The notes under the pieces are model-generated. The model saw only the letters and a list, made by a program, of their open reading frames with translations. It had not been told where the DNA came from and did no database searches. From assembly GCA_902604605.1 (NCBI GenBank), contig CACKZI010000002.1:1-51535 (forward strand): a stretch of 51,535 nucleotides of DNA, read 5' to 3'. Source of the stretch: an uncultured Pelagibacteraceae bacterium (GTDB lineage: Bacteria; Pseudomonadota; Alphaproteobacteria; Pelagibacterales; Pelagibacteraceae). Made by a program: the position numbers and the translations under genes. Positions 10,382 through 19,949 of this stretch are shown one piece after another (positions within the stretch are counted from its first letter, which is position 1; each line of letters begins with the position of its first letter).

Positions 10382-11059
10382 CTAGAAGTTTCTATATAAA
10401 GATACTAATACGCCCTGTACTTTAACTCTATCTGGGCCAAAAATTTTAGTTTCGTAGTTTTTATTCGCACTTTCAAGTGCCACAACCTTACCTTTTTTTC
10501 TTATTCTTTTTAACATTGCCTCATGCTCATCTATTAGAGCAACTACAATTTTTCCATTATCGGCTGTATCAGTTCTTTTGATAATAACAGTATCACCCTC
10601 GTGAATGCCAGCTTCTATCATTGAGTCACCTTGTACTTTTAAACCAAAATAATCACCGTTCTTTTCTAAATTACTTGGCAATGGAATTCTTGAAACTTCA
10701 TTTTGAATAGCTTCAACTGGAGTTCCAGCTGCTATTTTTCCTAAAACAGGCACTTCTGCCTCATCAGACATTGGCTTTTCATCATCTAAGCCACCCTTGA
10801 TAACACTAGGAGAAAAACTGTTGTAAATATCGTTTGCTGAAGCTGTTTCTGGTAATTTAATTACCTCTAGCGCTCTAGCTTTATGAGCAAGTCTTTTAAT
10901 AAACCCTCTTTCCTCTAATGCACTAATTAATCTATGAATTCCTGACTTAGATTTTAGATTTAGAGACTCCTTCATTTCCTCATAAGAAGGAGATACACCT
11001 GAGTTCCTCAACTTCTTGTTGATAAATAAAAGCAGGTTTTTTTGTTTTTTTGTTAGCAT
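10382..11059 (-). CDS. lexA: SOS repressor LexA
   Basis: Winged-helix N-terminus (MLTKKQKNLLLFI), cleavage site context KIAAGTPVEA, GDSMIEAGI serine motif, EAMLKRI lysine. Confidence 0.96.
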   Translation of the reverse strand: MLTKKQKNLLLFINKKLRNSGVSPSYEEMKESLNLKSKSGIHRLISALEERGFIKRLAHKARALEVIKLPETASANDIYNSFSPSVIKGGLDDEKPMSDEAEVPVLGKIAAGTPVEAIQNEVSRIPLPSNLEKNGDYFGLKVQGDSMIEAGIHEGDTVIIKRTDTADNGKIVVALIDEHEAMLKRIRKKGKVVALESANKNYETKIFGPDRVKVQGVLVSLYRNF

Positions 11060-11060
11060 A

Positions 11061-11098
11061 AGAACAAATATCGTACAAAATTTGTTCTATAAAAGTTC
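11061..11098 (-). promoter_or_regulatory. Putative LexA autoregulatory operator: GTTC-N7-GTTC at 11084-11098 and perfect 9-bp inverted repeat AGAACAAAT...ATTTGTTCT at 11061-11069/11080-11088
   Basis: Read directly from sequence upstream of the lexA ATG (11059); GTTCTATAAAAGTTC matches the alphaproteobacterial GTTCN7GTTC SOS box. Confidence 0.75.
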
Positions 11099-11148
11099 TC
11101 TACAATTCACAATAGTAAAAAAAGTTAATAAAATAGGGGGTTTTTTGA

Positions 11149-11940
11149 CTAAAGAACTGAAAAAATAGAATTATTATCTAAATCTCTCAAAAGTGATTCA
11201 CCAATTAAAAAAGTTTTAATAGAGGTTTTGCTTGAGAGTTCTAAAAGTTCATCTTTTGTTTTAATTCCACTTTCAGAAATTAATGGACCAGGGTGATTAA
11301 CTAAAACATCATGAATATCAAAAGTTGTATTTATGTCAGTTTTTAAAGTTTTTAAATTTCTATTATTTATTCCAATTATAGCATCTTTAAATCTTAAGGA
11401 ACTCTTTGCTTCTTCAACAGTGTGAACCTCAACAATTACCGACATGTTTAATTCAAGTGCTTCGTTATATAAAACATCAGCAAGTTTATCACTCACACCA
11501 GCTAATATAATCAATATTGCATCAGTTCCATAACTTTTAGCTAAAGGTATCTGAAATTTATCTACAAAAAAATCTTTACACAGAATTGGTAAATTAATTT
11601 TTTGTTTAATTTTGCTAATATGTATTAGATTTCCTAAAAAAAAATCTTCTTCAGTTAAAACTGATAAACAAGTAGCTTTATTATCATTATATATATTCGC
11701 TATTTTAACAGGATCATAATCTTTAATAATTACTCCAGCCGAAGGACTTGCTTTTTTAATTTCAGCAACAATTGAAAATTTTTCTTTTTTAACATTATTT
11801 TCAATTTTTTCTTTAAAATTAATAAACGTTTTATTTGCAGCAATTAATTCGTCTAATGATTCTAGTGAAATAGTTTTTTTTAAATTTACTATTTTTTCAT
11901 TTTTCTTTTGGATTATTTTTTCAAGAACATTTTTAGCCAT
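11149..11940 (-). CDS. trpC: Indole-3-glycerol phosphate synthase
   Basis: FSIVAEIKKASPSAGVI, PILCKDFFVDKFQI, IIGINNRNLKTLKTD, LISESGI motifs. Confidence 0.96.
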   Translation of the reverse strand: MAKNVLEKIIQKKNEKIVNLKKTISLESLDELIAANKTFINFKEKIENNVKKEKFSIVAEIKKASPSAGVIIKDYDPVKIANIYNDNKATCLSVLTEEDFFLGNLIHISKIKQKINLPILCKDFFVDKFQIPLAKSYGTDAILIILAGVSDKLADVLYNEALELNMSVIVEVHTVEEAKSSLRFKDAIIGINNRNLKTLKTDINTTFDIHDVLVNHPGPLISESGIKTKDELLELSSKTSIKTFLIGESLLRDLDNNSIFSVL

Positions 11941-12925
11941 TTTGAATTTTTTCTAAATGTTTAATAACTTTATTTGATAAAATATGTTCTCTTGTATTAT
12001 TGTAAGCATCAGCAAATTTTTGATGAGTTTCATTTACAATTAGACCTGCAGCAGCATTTAAGCAAACAGCTTTAGAAAAATCGTTATCTTTACCTTTGAA
12101 TATTTCAATCATTTTATCTGCATTAAATTTTGCATCATCACCAATAAGATTGTCAAATTTATCCGCATTTACATTCAATTCTTTTGGATCAATTATAATT
12201 TCAGAAATTTTATTATCTTTTAATTGAACAACATTAGTTTTAGTATATGGTGAAATCTCATCTAAACCATCCTCACTATTTACAATCCATGCAAATTTAA
12301 TATCTAAATTATTTAAAGCATTGGCAAATATTTTTAAAAGTTTTTTATCAAAGACACCAACCACTTGTCTCTTCACTAATGCAGGGCTGCTTAATGGTCC
12401 GATCATATTAAATATAGTTCTTTTTCCAATTTTTTTTCTAGTTGGACCAACAAACCTCATTGCACTATGATAATTTGGTGCAAACATAAAACCAAAATTA
12501 TTTTTATTAATTTGAGTTTCTATATCATTTGGTTCTAAATCAATTTTTATATTCAAAGCCTCCAATACATCACCAGATCCACATTTAGATGATACCGCCT
12601 TATTTCCATGTTTTGCTACTTTGACATTCATACTTGCTAATAATAAGGCAGATGCAGTGGAAATATTAAGTGTATTCATACCATCTCCGCCTGTGCCACA
12701 TGTATCAATACAATTATCTATATTAACTCTTTTTGACTTTTCCCTTAAAACATAAACACCTCCCGCTATTTCATCTGATGCTTCACCTTTAGTAGATAAT
12801 AGTGTTAAAAAATCAAATATTTCTTGATCATTTGCTTTACCTGCCATTAACATTTCAAATGCTGCTTTGCTCTCGTCAAAGGTTAAGTTTTGTTTGTTTT
12901 TTATTTTCTCTATGAATTGTTTCAT
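11933..12925 (-). CDS. trpD: Anthranilate phosphoribosyltransferase
   Basis: DTCGTGGDGMNTLNIST, KHGNKAVSSKCGSGDVLEALN, FMFAPNYHSAMR. Confidence 0.97.
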   Translation of the reverse strand: MKQFIEKIKNKQNLTFDESKAAFEMLMAGKANDQEIFDFLTLLSTKGEASDEIAGGVYVLREKSKRVNIDNCIDTCGTGGDGMNTLNISTASALLLASMNVKVAKHGNKAVSSKCGSGDVLEALNIKIDLEPNDIETQINKNNFGFMFAPNYHSAMRFVGPTRKKIGKRTIFNMIGPLSSPALVKRQVVGVFDKKLLKIFANALNNLDIKFAWIVNSEDGLDEISPYTKTNVVQLKDNKISEIIIDPKELNVNADKFDNLIGDDAKFNADKMIEIFKGKDNDFSKAVCLNAAAGLIVNETHQKFADAYNNTREHILSNKVIKHLEKIQNG

Positions 12926-13497
12926 TAATTCTTGAAGTTTATAAAGTTTTTTAAAATTTTTAATCCTAGTGTAGTTTTAATACTTTCAGGGTGAAATTGC
13001 ACTCCATGCACGTTATATTTTTTATGCTTAACAGCCATTATTAATCCATCTTTGGTTTCTGCGGTAATTTCAAGGTCTTTTGACAGAGTTTTTCTATCAA
13101 TAATTAAACTGTGATATCTAGTTGCCTCAAAGCTTTTAGGTAAGTTTTTTAAAATTCCTATCTTTTTTGATAAAATTTTACTTGTTTTGCCGTGCATTAA
13201 TTTTTTAGCCTGTACTATTTTAGAACCAAAAACTTGCCCAATTATTTGATGACCTAAACAGACACCCAAAATAGGTGTTCTTTTATAAAGAGATTTTACA
13301 ATATTTAAACAATTACCTGATTGATTAGGATTGCCTGGTCCTGGTGAAATTACAATTTTGTTATATTTTTTTTTTACTATTTCTTTTGAGGTAATTTTGT
13401 CATTTCTAATAACATCTACATTAATTTTAAAAGATGATAAATAATGGTATAAGTTAAATGTAAAACTATCATAATTATCTATTAATATTATTTTCAT
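12925..13497 (-). CDS. trpG: Anthranilate synthase component II (glutamine amidotransferase)
   Basis: LIDNYDSFTFNLYHYL, ISPGPGNP, GVCLGHQII, VQFHPES. Confidence 0.95.
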   Translation of the reverse strand: MKIILIDNYDSFTFNLYHYLSSFKINVDVIRNDKITSKEIVKKKYNKIVISPGPGNPNQSGNCLNIVKSLYKRTPILGVCLGHQIIGQVFGSKIVQAKKLMHGKTSKILSKKIGILKNLPKSFEATRYHSLIIDRKTLSKDLEITAETKDGLIMAVKHKKYNVHGVQFHPESIKTTLGLKILKNFINFKN

Positions 13498-14957
13498 TAT
13501 CTAAGCGCGTTTATTAAAGCTTTTGCTTTATTGACAGTCTCCTCATATTCATTTTTTGGCACACTATCAGCTACTATTCCAGCACCAGCTTGAACATAAA
13601 ACTTATTATTTTTTACAACTGCAGTTCTTAGAGCTATGCAAGTATCAAATTCTCCATTTGCAGAGAAATAACCAATACCACCAGCATAAACTTTTCTTTT
13701 TGAACTTTCTAACTTATCAATAATTTCCATTGCTCTAATTTTAGGAGCTCCAGATACTGTACCTGCAGGAAATCCAGCTAATAATGACTTAAATTTGGAA
13801 AATTTTTTATTATATTCACCTATTACATTAGAAACTATATGCATTACATGCGAATATTTCTCAATAACAAAACTCTCAGTTACTTTAACAGAATTTATTT
13901 TTGAAACTTTACCAGCATCGTTTCTACCTAAATCAAGTAACATTAGGTGCTCAGAAAGTTCTTTTTTATCTTTAAGTAAATCTTTTTCATAAAATTTATC
14001 TTGAATTGAAGTTTTTCCTCTTGGTCTTGTTCCGGCTATAGGTCTTACTGTAATTTTATTGTTTCTTAATCTTACAAGTATTTCAGGACTAGCCCCTATA
14101 ATCTGAAAGTCTTGAAAATTAAAAAAGTACATAAAAGGTGAAGGATTAGTTACTCTAAGTTTTTTATAAATTTCAAGAGGATTTTTTGTTAATTTAGTTT
14201 CAAATCGTTGACTTAAAACAACCTGAAAAATATCACCTTTTTTAATGTAATCTTTTGCTTTGTTTATCATTTTTAAAAATTTATTTTTTGAAGTATTTGA
14301 TTTAATCTTAATTGAATGATTTTCTTTAGAAAACAATAAACTTGATTTTTTTAAAATCGATTGAATTAAAAGTTGATTTAGTTCAGATTTAACTTCAGAA
14401 TATTTTTTTGAATAATTTTTTATAGTTTCATCACTAAAAACATTAATAATATAAAATATTTTTTTTTCTAGATTGTCATGAATAATTAAAGTTGTTGGTC
14501 TTAAAAGACGAACATCAGGTACTTTTATATCATCCTTACAATTATCAGGAATTTTTTCAATGTATCTGATTGAGTCATATGAAAAATAACCTGATATTAA
14601 TGATGCAATTGGAGGTAAATTCGAGGGTATTTTAAAATTAAATTCCTCAATTATTTGCTCTATTAACTCTTGGGGTTTTTTTTTAAGTTTAAATCTTTTT
14701 TTATTTTTAATTATGTAGGAATTATTATTATTAAATTCCCAAATTTTATCAGGTTTTTTACCAAAGATAGTATATCTACCTTTAATTTTTCCTTTTTCAA
14801 CAGACTCAAAAACAAAACTATTTTTTTCTAATAGAAAATTATCAATTAAATTTAAAACCTCATTATCATTATTTATTTTTTTAGATGTATAAATAATTTG
14901 ATTTTTTTTGTTTCTATGTCGAAACTTAAAATCTTTGAAGCTTCGATTTATTATCAT
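13497..14957 (-). CDS. trpE: Anthranilate synthase component I
   Basis: GDIFQVVLSQRF, PIAGTRPRGKT, LLDLGRNDAGKVSK, AGFPAGTVSGAPKIRAMEII. Confidence 0.96.
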   Translation of the reverse strand: MIINRSFKDFKFRHRNKKNQIIYTSKKINNDNEVLNLIDNFLLEKNSFVFESVEKGKIKGRYTIFGKKPDKIWEFNNNNSYIIKNKKRFKLKKKPQELIEQIIEEFNFKIPSNLPPIASLISGYFSYDSIRYIEKIPDNCKDDIKVPDVRLLRPTTLIIHDNLEKKIFYIINVFSDETIKNYSKKYSEVKSELNQLLIQSILKKSSLLFSKENHSIKIKSNTSKNKFLKMINKAKDYIKKGDIFQVVLSQRFETKLTKNPLEIYKKLRVTNPSPFMYFFNFQDFQIIGASPEILVRLRNNKITVRPIAGTRPRGKTSIQDKFYEKDLLKDKKELSEHLMLLDLGRNDAGKVSKINSVKVTESFVIEKYSHVMHIVSNVIGEYNKKFSKFKSLLAGFPAGTVSGAPKIRAMEIIDKLESSKRKVYAGGIGYFSANGEFDTCIALRTAVVKNNKFYVQAGAGIVADSVPKNEYEETVNKAKALINALR

Positions 14958-16372
14958 TGAAAGAAATTTTTTACTCGTTCTAAAGTTTTTTGGTTTAATT
15001 CAACATTATATTTATCATTTAAAAATATATCATAAGTTGAAAGTATGCTATTTTTATTATTTGTGTTTTGTTTATTAAGGTATTGAATGTAATCCTCATT
15101 ACTATTATCTATTTTCCTAACTTCAGAACTTTTTATTTTTGCTAAATAAATATTATTTTTTTCGTCACTAATTAAGGTAAATGAGTTAATTGGCAACGAA
15201 TATAGTATTTTAATAGAATCAATCTCAAATTTTTTATTATCTTTTATAGAAGATAGTTGAATTGTTTCTATCTTATTTTTCCCCATATTAATAAATTCAT
15301 CTTCATTAAATTTTTTGTTATTTATTTTGTTCAATAAATCTTTATTAAAATCAAATTTATTTTTTTGAGATATAAGCTCAATAATTTCTCTTTTTGTTTC
15401 TATGTTTTTCAAATCAGGTGATCTTTCATCAACTTTATTAATAAAAAACAAGACATAATCATTTTTATTTTCAAACAAATCAAATTTGTTGTCTTTTAAT
15501 TCAAATATTTTCTTTTCAATTTCACTTTTATCTGAAGAAAATATAAAATCAGTAATATTGGTTGGTTTTATATTAAAATTATTTACAATTTCGTTGAATG
15601 GTGTTTCGTTAGATATTTCAATTTCTATTTGATCAATTTTATCAAAAAATGCTTGATTGAATTCATCTATTCCAATTAAATTCTTTGGATTTATTATTGC
15701 GTAAGAAAAATCAAGATATTCAACTTTTAATGTATCGTTATTTTCATTAATAAATTTTTTTATTTCCTGATCACTAATATTTTTTGTGTCTTTGTAAAAA
15801 GATTGAAGGTTTATAAATTCTACCCCAAGTTTTTTATTTTCCTCTTCAAACAATTTCTCAACTAAGAATTTGGGAGATTTAGTACCAGCACCTATATAAT
15901 CAAATAAATTTTTTTGGGACTCACGATTTTTTAATCTTTTTTCAAATATTGGTGCTGAAATATTATTTTCAAGTAAAAATTTTTCATATTTTAGTCTTTG
16001 AAAATTTCCATTATCATCATGAAAATTTTTGTTTTCTTTTATTTTTTTTAATAATGTATTTTCTGTAATTATAATTTCAAAATCTTTAATTTCTAATTCT
16101 AATAAAGTTGTTGAAATTAAATTTGATAACAACTCTTCAATTATATTATTATTTAAATTATCTTTAATAGATTGTTGAGGTATCCCAGAGCTATTCAAAA
16201 AATCTATAAACTCTTGAGTAGAAATATTAGTATTATTGATCTTTGCTAAATTATTAGTATTTCCACTACTAAACATACTACCCATTCCCCAGAAAACAAA
16301 TGGTATAATCATAATGAAAACCATCAATCCAGCGAATTTAGTTTTTGCAAAGTTTCTAAAACTACTTATCAT
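14954..16372 (-). CDS. Membrane-anchored SurA/PpiD-like periplasmic folding factor; parvulin domain not recognisable
   Basis: MISSFRNFAKTKFAGLMVFIMIIPFVFWGMGSMF anchor and SurA_N-like chaperone region; ahead of tpiA/trp cluster as in other alphaproteobacteria. Confidence 0.75.
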   Translation of the reverse strand: MISSFRNFAKTKFAGLMVFIMIIPFVFWGMGSMFSSGNTNNLAKINNTNISTQEFIDFLNSSGIPQQSIKDNLNNNIIEELLSNLISTTLLELEIKDFEIIITENTLLKKIKENKNFHDDNGNFQRLKYEKFLLENNISAPIFEKRLKNRESQKNLFDYIGAGTKSPKFLVEKLFEEENKKLGVEFINLQSFYKDTKNISDQEIKKFINENNDTLKVEYLDFSYAIINPKNLIGIDEFNQAFFDKIDQIEIEISNETPFNEIVNNFNIKPTNITDFIFSSDKSEIEKKIFELKDNKFDLFENKNDYVLFFINKVDERSPDLKNIETKREIIELISQKNKFDFNKDLLNKINNKKFNEDEFINMGKNKIETIQLSSIKDNKKFEIDSIKILYSLPINSFTLISDEKNNIYLAKIKSSEVRKIDNSNEDYIQYLNKQNTNNKNSILSTYDIFLNDKYNVELNQKTLERVKNFFQ

Positions 16373-16428
16373 TACTCTATAAATTTATTGAACTATAAAA
16401 AGCAAACCTATAAATTAAAAATTACCAG

Positions 16429-17166
16429 ATGACAAATAAATATATGTTTTTTATTGCTAATTGGAAAATGTTTGGTGGGTTAAACTCATTAAATTCAATA
16501 AATAAGGTGCTTGGTTTTCTTAAAAAATTTAAATCAACTAGACTTGCCAAAATAATATATTGCCCTCCAAATACTCTTATTTGCCCAATGGCAAAAAAAT
16601 TAAAAAGTACTCGCATAGATGTGGGTGCACAAAATTGTCATAAGAGTGAGTCATTTGGAGCTTTTACAGGTTCAATAAATTCTTCTATGTTACGAAATGT
16701 TGGTGCTAAATATGTAATCATTGGTCATTCTGAAAATAGAAGTGAAGGAGAAAATGATAAATTGATTAATCTTAAAATTAAAAGTGCTATTAAATCAGGT
16801 CTAAAAGTAATCTTTTGTATAGGAGAGACTTTGAAAGAAAAAAGAAAAAAAGTTACAAATAAAATTTTAAATAAACAAATGTCTATTGGTTTAAAAAAAA
16901 TAAGAAATAAAAAAAATATTATAATTGCATATGAGCCTGTTTGGGCGATTGGCACAGGCTTAGTACCAAATTCTAAAGATTTAAGAAAAACTGTAGATTT
17001 TATTAAAGGAAAAAATAAAAACCTTAAAGTTCTTTATGGTGGATCAGTAAATCCTAAAAATATAAATGAACTTAAAAATATTAAAAATATTGATGGTTTT
17101 TTAATTGGTGGTGCCTCTCAGGATCCTAAGAAATTTATTGATATAATTAAAAAAACCTATAATTAA
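16429..17166 (+). CDS. tpiA: Triosephosphate isomerase
   Basis: FIANWKMFGG, IIGHSENRS, IIAYEPVWAIGTG, VLYGGSVNPKN. Confidence 0.97.
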   Translation: MTNKYMFFIANWKMFGGLNSLNSINKVLGFLKKFKSTRLAKIIYCPPNTLICPMAKKLKSTRIDVGAQNCHKSESFGAFTGSINSSMLRNVGAKYVIIGHSENRSEGENDKLINLKIKSAIKSGLKVIFCIGETLKEKRKKVTNKILNKQMSIGLKKIRNKKNIIIAYEPVWAIGTGLVPNSKDLRKTVDFIKGKNKNLKVLYGGSVNPKNINELKNIKNIDGFLIGGASQDPKKFIDIIKKTYN

Positions 17167-17171
17167 CCAGC

Positions 17172-17471
17172 ATGGAAAATATATTATTAATCTTAAACAT
17201 CATTTTTGCTATTCTACTAGTTTTATTAGTATTAATGCAAAAATCTGAAGGTGGTGCTTTAGGAATTGGTGTTTCACAAGAAAGTTTTATGTTTTCAAGA
17301 ACTGCTGGTAATTTTATGACAAAAGCTACAGCAATAGTGGCAACTTTATTTATTATCTGTAGTTTAGGATTAACAATTATCTCTAGAGGTGATTTAATAC
17401 CAACATCTTCTGTTTTGGATACAGTTGAGGAAAAAACTGAAGATACGCCAGCTATTCCAGACAACAATTAA
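17172..17471 (+). CDS. secG: Preprotein translocase subunit SecG
   Basis: Two TM helices, LVLLVLMQKSEGGALGIG signature; downstream of tpiA. Confidence 0.92.
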   Translation: MENILLILNIIFAILLVLLVLMQKSEGGALGIGVSQESFMFSRTAGNFMTKATAIVATLFIICSLGLTIISRGDLIPTSSVLDTVEEKTEDTPAIPDNN

Positions 17472-17474
17472 TCC

Positions 17475-17503
17475 TTTTCAATTACTTTTTTTTTCGCTAT
17501 AAG
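17475..17503 (+). promoter_or_regulatory. Candidate sigma70-type promoter for pyrG (TTTTCA-N17-TATAAG)
   Basis: TTTTCA 17475-17480, TATAAG 17498-17503, only 8 nt before the pyrG ATG at 17512. Confidence 0.35.
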
Positions 17504-17511
17504 ATAATTCC

Positions 17512-19128
17512 ATGGCGCGATATATATTTGTCACGGGCGGCGTGGTTTCATCTCTAGGTAAAGGTTTATCATCAGCATCGTTAGCATATCTATTAAAATC
17601 TCAAGGATATAAAGTTAGATTAAGAAAAATGGATCCTTATCTTAACGTAGATCCAGGTACAATGAGCCCATTTCAACATGGAGAGGTTTTTGTAACCGAT
17701 GATGGTGCTGAAACAGATTTAGATTTAGGTCACTATGAAAGATTTACAAACATATCATCCAAACAATCAGATAATATTACTACCGGTCGTATTTATAGCG
17801 ATGTAATTAAAAGGGAAAGGAAAGGAGGATATCTTGGAAAAACTGTTCAAGTCATACCTCATGTTACAAATCGAATAAAAGAATTTATAAAAAAAGATAT
17901 CACAAATGAAGATTTTGTTATATGTGAAATTGGAGGCACAGTAGGGGATATTGAAAGTTTGCCTTTTGTGGAAGCTATAAGACAATTTTCAAATGAACAT
18001 GGAAAATCAAAAACATTATTTATTCATTTAACTTTTGTTCCTTTTTTAAAATCATCAGATGAAATAAAAACAAAACCAACTCAACATTCTGTAAAAGAAT
18101 TGAGAAGCATTGGTATACAACCTGATATAATCATATGTAGGTCTCAACAGTCAATACCATTAGACCAAAGAAAAAAAATATCTTTATTTTGTAATGTTCC
18201 AATTGATAATGTAATTGAAACAGTAGATGTAAGAACAATTTATGAAGCACCAATCAGTTTTTTTAATCAAAAACTTGATAAACAAGTTTTAAAATATTTT
18301 AAATTAAAATCAAAAAAAAGAGCTAATTTAAGTCCATGGAAAAAAATAACTAAAATTGTTTTAAATACTAAAAAATTCGTAAATATTGCAATAATTGGTA
18401 AATATGTAAATTTAAAAGATGCTTATAAATCTTTGGATGAAGCTTTAATACATGGGGGTATTTCTAATAAAGTAAAAGTGAATTTAATTAGAATAGAGTC
18501 TGATAATTTAAAAAGTAATGAAATTAAAAAAAGACTTAAAAATATTTCAGGATTATTGATCCCGGGTGGTTTTGGTAAAAGAGGCACGGAAGGTAAAATT
18601 TCAGCTATAAGATATGCTAGAGAGAATAAAATACCTTTTCTTGGTATTTGTTTTGGTATGCAGATGGCTATTGTTGAGTTTGCAAGAAATAAATTGAAAA
18701 TCAAAAAAGCTGGATCAAGTGAATTAGATAAAAAATGCTTTCCAGTAATAGGTTTGATTAATGAGTGGGACAAAAATGGAAAAATAATTAAAGGAACTGA
18801 CAAGGATTTAGGAGGAACAATGAGATTAGGCTTATATGAAGCAAAATTAAAAAATAATTCTGCCATAAATAGAATCTATAAATCAAGATCAATTAAAGAA
18901 AGACACAGACATAGATATGAAGTTAATAATAATATTAAAGATCAATTTGAGAGAAAGGGATTAATTTTTTCAGGAATGTCACCAGATCATAAATTGCCAG
19001 AGATAATTGAGCTTAAAAATCATCCATGGTTTATAGGAGTTCAGTTTCATCCTGAATTTAAATCTAGACCTTTGGCTCCTCATCCTTTATTCTCATCTTT
19101 TATCAAAGCAGCAAAAAATCATAAATGA
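17512..19128 (+). CDS. pyrG: CTP synthase
   Basis: [68 protein letters not shown] glutaminase. Confidence 0.98.
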   Translation: MARYIFVTGGVVSSLGKGLSSASLAYLLKSQGYKVRLRKMDPYLNVDPGTMSPFQHGEVFVTDDGAETDLDLGHYERFTNISSKQSDNITTGRIYSDVIKRERKGGYLGKTVQVIPHVTNRIKEFIKKDITNEDFVICEIGGTVGDIESLPFVEAIRQFSNEHGKSKTLFIHLTFVPFLKSSDEIKTKPTQHSVKELRSIGIQPDIIICRSQQSIPLDQRKKISLFCNVPIDNVIETVDVRTIYEAPISFFNQKLDKQVLKYFKLKSKKRANLSPWKKITKIVLNTKKFVNIAIIGKYVNLKDAYKSLDEALIHGGISNKVKVNLIRIESDNLKSNEIKKRLKNISGLLIPGGFGKRGTEGKISAIRYARENKIPFLGICFGMQMAIVEFARNKLKIKKAGSSELDKKCFPVIGLINEWDKNGKIIKGTDKDLGGTMRLGLYEAKLKNNSAINRIYKSRSIKERHRHRYEVNNNIKDQFERKGLIFSGMSPDHKLPEIIELKNHPWFIGVQFHPEFKSRPLAPHPLFSSFIKAAKNHK

Positions 19129-19949
19129 GTAGTATAAAAGTTAATTGTGGAAATATTGAAATCTCTAACGATAATAAAATTTGTATAATAGCAGGTCCTT
19201 GCCAATTAGAAACTGAGCAACATGCCATGGATATGGCAGGAAAAATCCAAGAAATTACAAAGAAATTCAATGTTGGTTTTATATACAAAACGTCATTTGA
19301 TAAGGCTAATAGAACAAGTTTAAAAGGAGAAAGAGGAGCTGGATTAGAAAACTCACTTCCTATTTTTGATAAAATTAAGAAAGAATTAAATGTTCCGATC
19401 TTAACTGATATTCATAATATTGATCAGTGTTCAGTTGTAAGCAAACATGTTGATGTACTTCAAATACCAGCCTTTCTTTGTAGACAAACAGATTTACTAA
19501 TCGCTGCGGCTAAAACTGGTAAAATTATTAATGTAAAAAAAGGACAATTTTTGGCTCCATGGGACATGGTTAATGTAACTAAGAAAATTTCAGACTCTGG
19601 AAATAAAAATATTTTAGTGACAGAGAGAGGGGCAAGCTTTGGTTACAACACACTTGTTTCAGATATGCGATCTTTACCAATCATGGCAAAAAATGGTTAT
19701 CCAGTTATTTTTGATGCCACTCACTCTGTTCAACAGCCTGGAGGTCTTGGTGAAAAAAGTGGAGGCCAAAGAGAATTTGTTGAATATCTTGCAAGAGCCG
19801 CTGTAGCAGTTGGCGTTGCTGGGGTTTTTATCGAAACACATCAAGATCCTGATAATGCACCATCAGATGGACCAAACATGGTGCCATTAGAAAAATTGGA
19901 AGATTTATTAAAACAACTTACAGATATAGATAATTTAATAAAAAGTTAG
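19125..19949 (+). CDS. kdsA: 3-deoxy-8-phosphooctulonate (KDO-8-P) synthase
   Basis: [47 protein letters not shown]. Confidence 0.96.
   Translation: MSSIKVNCGNIEISNDNKICIIAGPCQLETEQHAMDMAGKIQEITKKFNVGFIYKTSFDKANRTSLKGERGAGLENSLPIFDKIKKELNVPILTDIHNIDQCSVVSKHVDVLQIPAFLCRQTDLLIAAAKTGKIINVKKGQFLAPWDMVNVTKKISDSGNKNILVTERGASFGYNTLVSDMRSLPIMAKNGYPVIFDATHSVQQPGGLGEKSGGQREFVEYLARAAVAVGVAGVFIETHQDPDNAPSDGPNMVPLEKLEDLLKQLTDIDNLIKS

Noticed and set aside
17147-17467. 106-aa antisense ORF covering secG
   Set aside because: Opposite strand of a well-supported secG; no family resemblance.
18423-18866. 147-aa antisense ORF inside pyrG
   Set aside because: Long, but overlaps the conserved CTP synthase glutaminase region; no start context or recognisable family.
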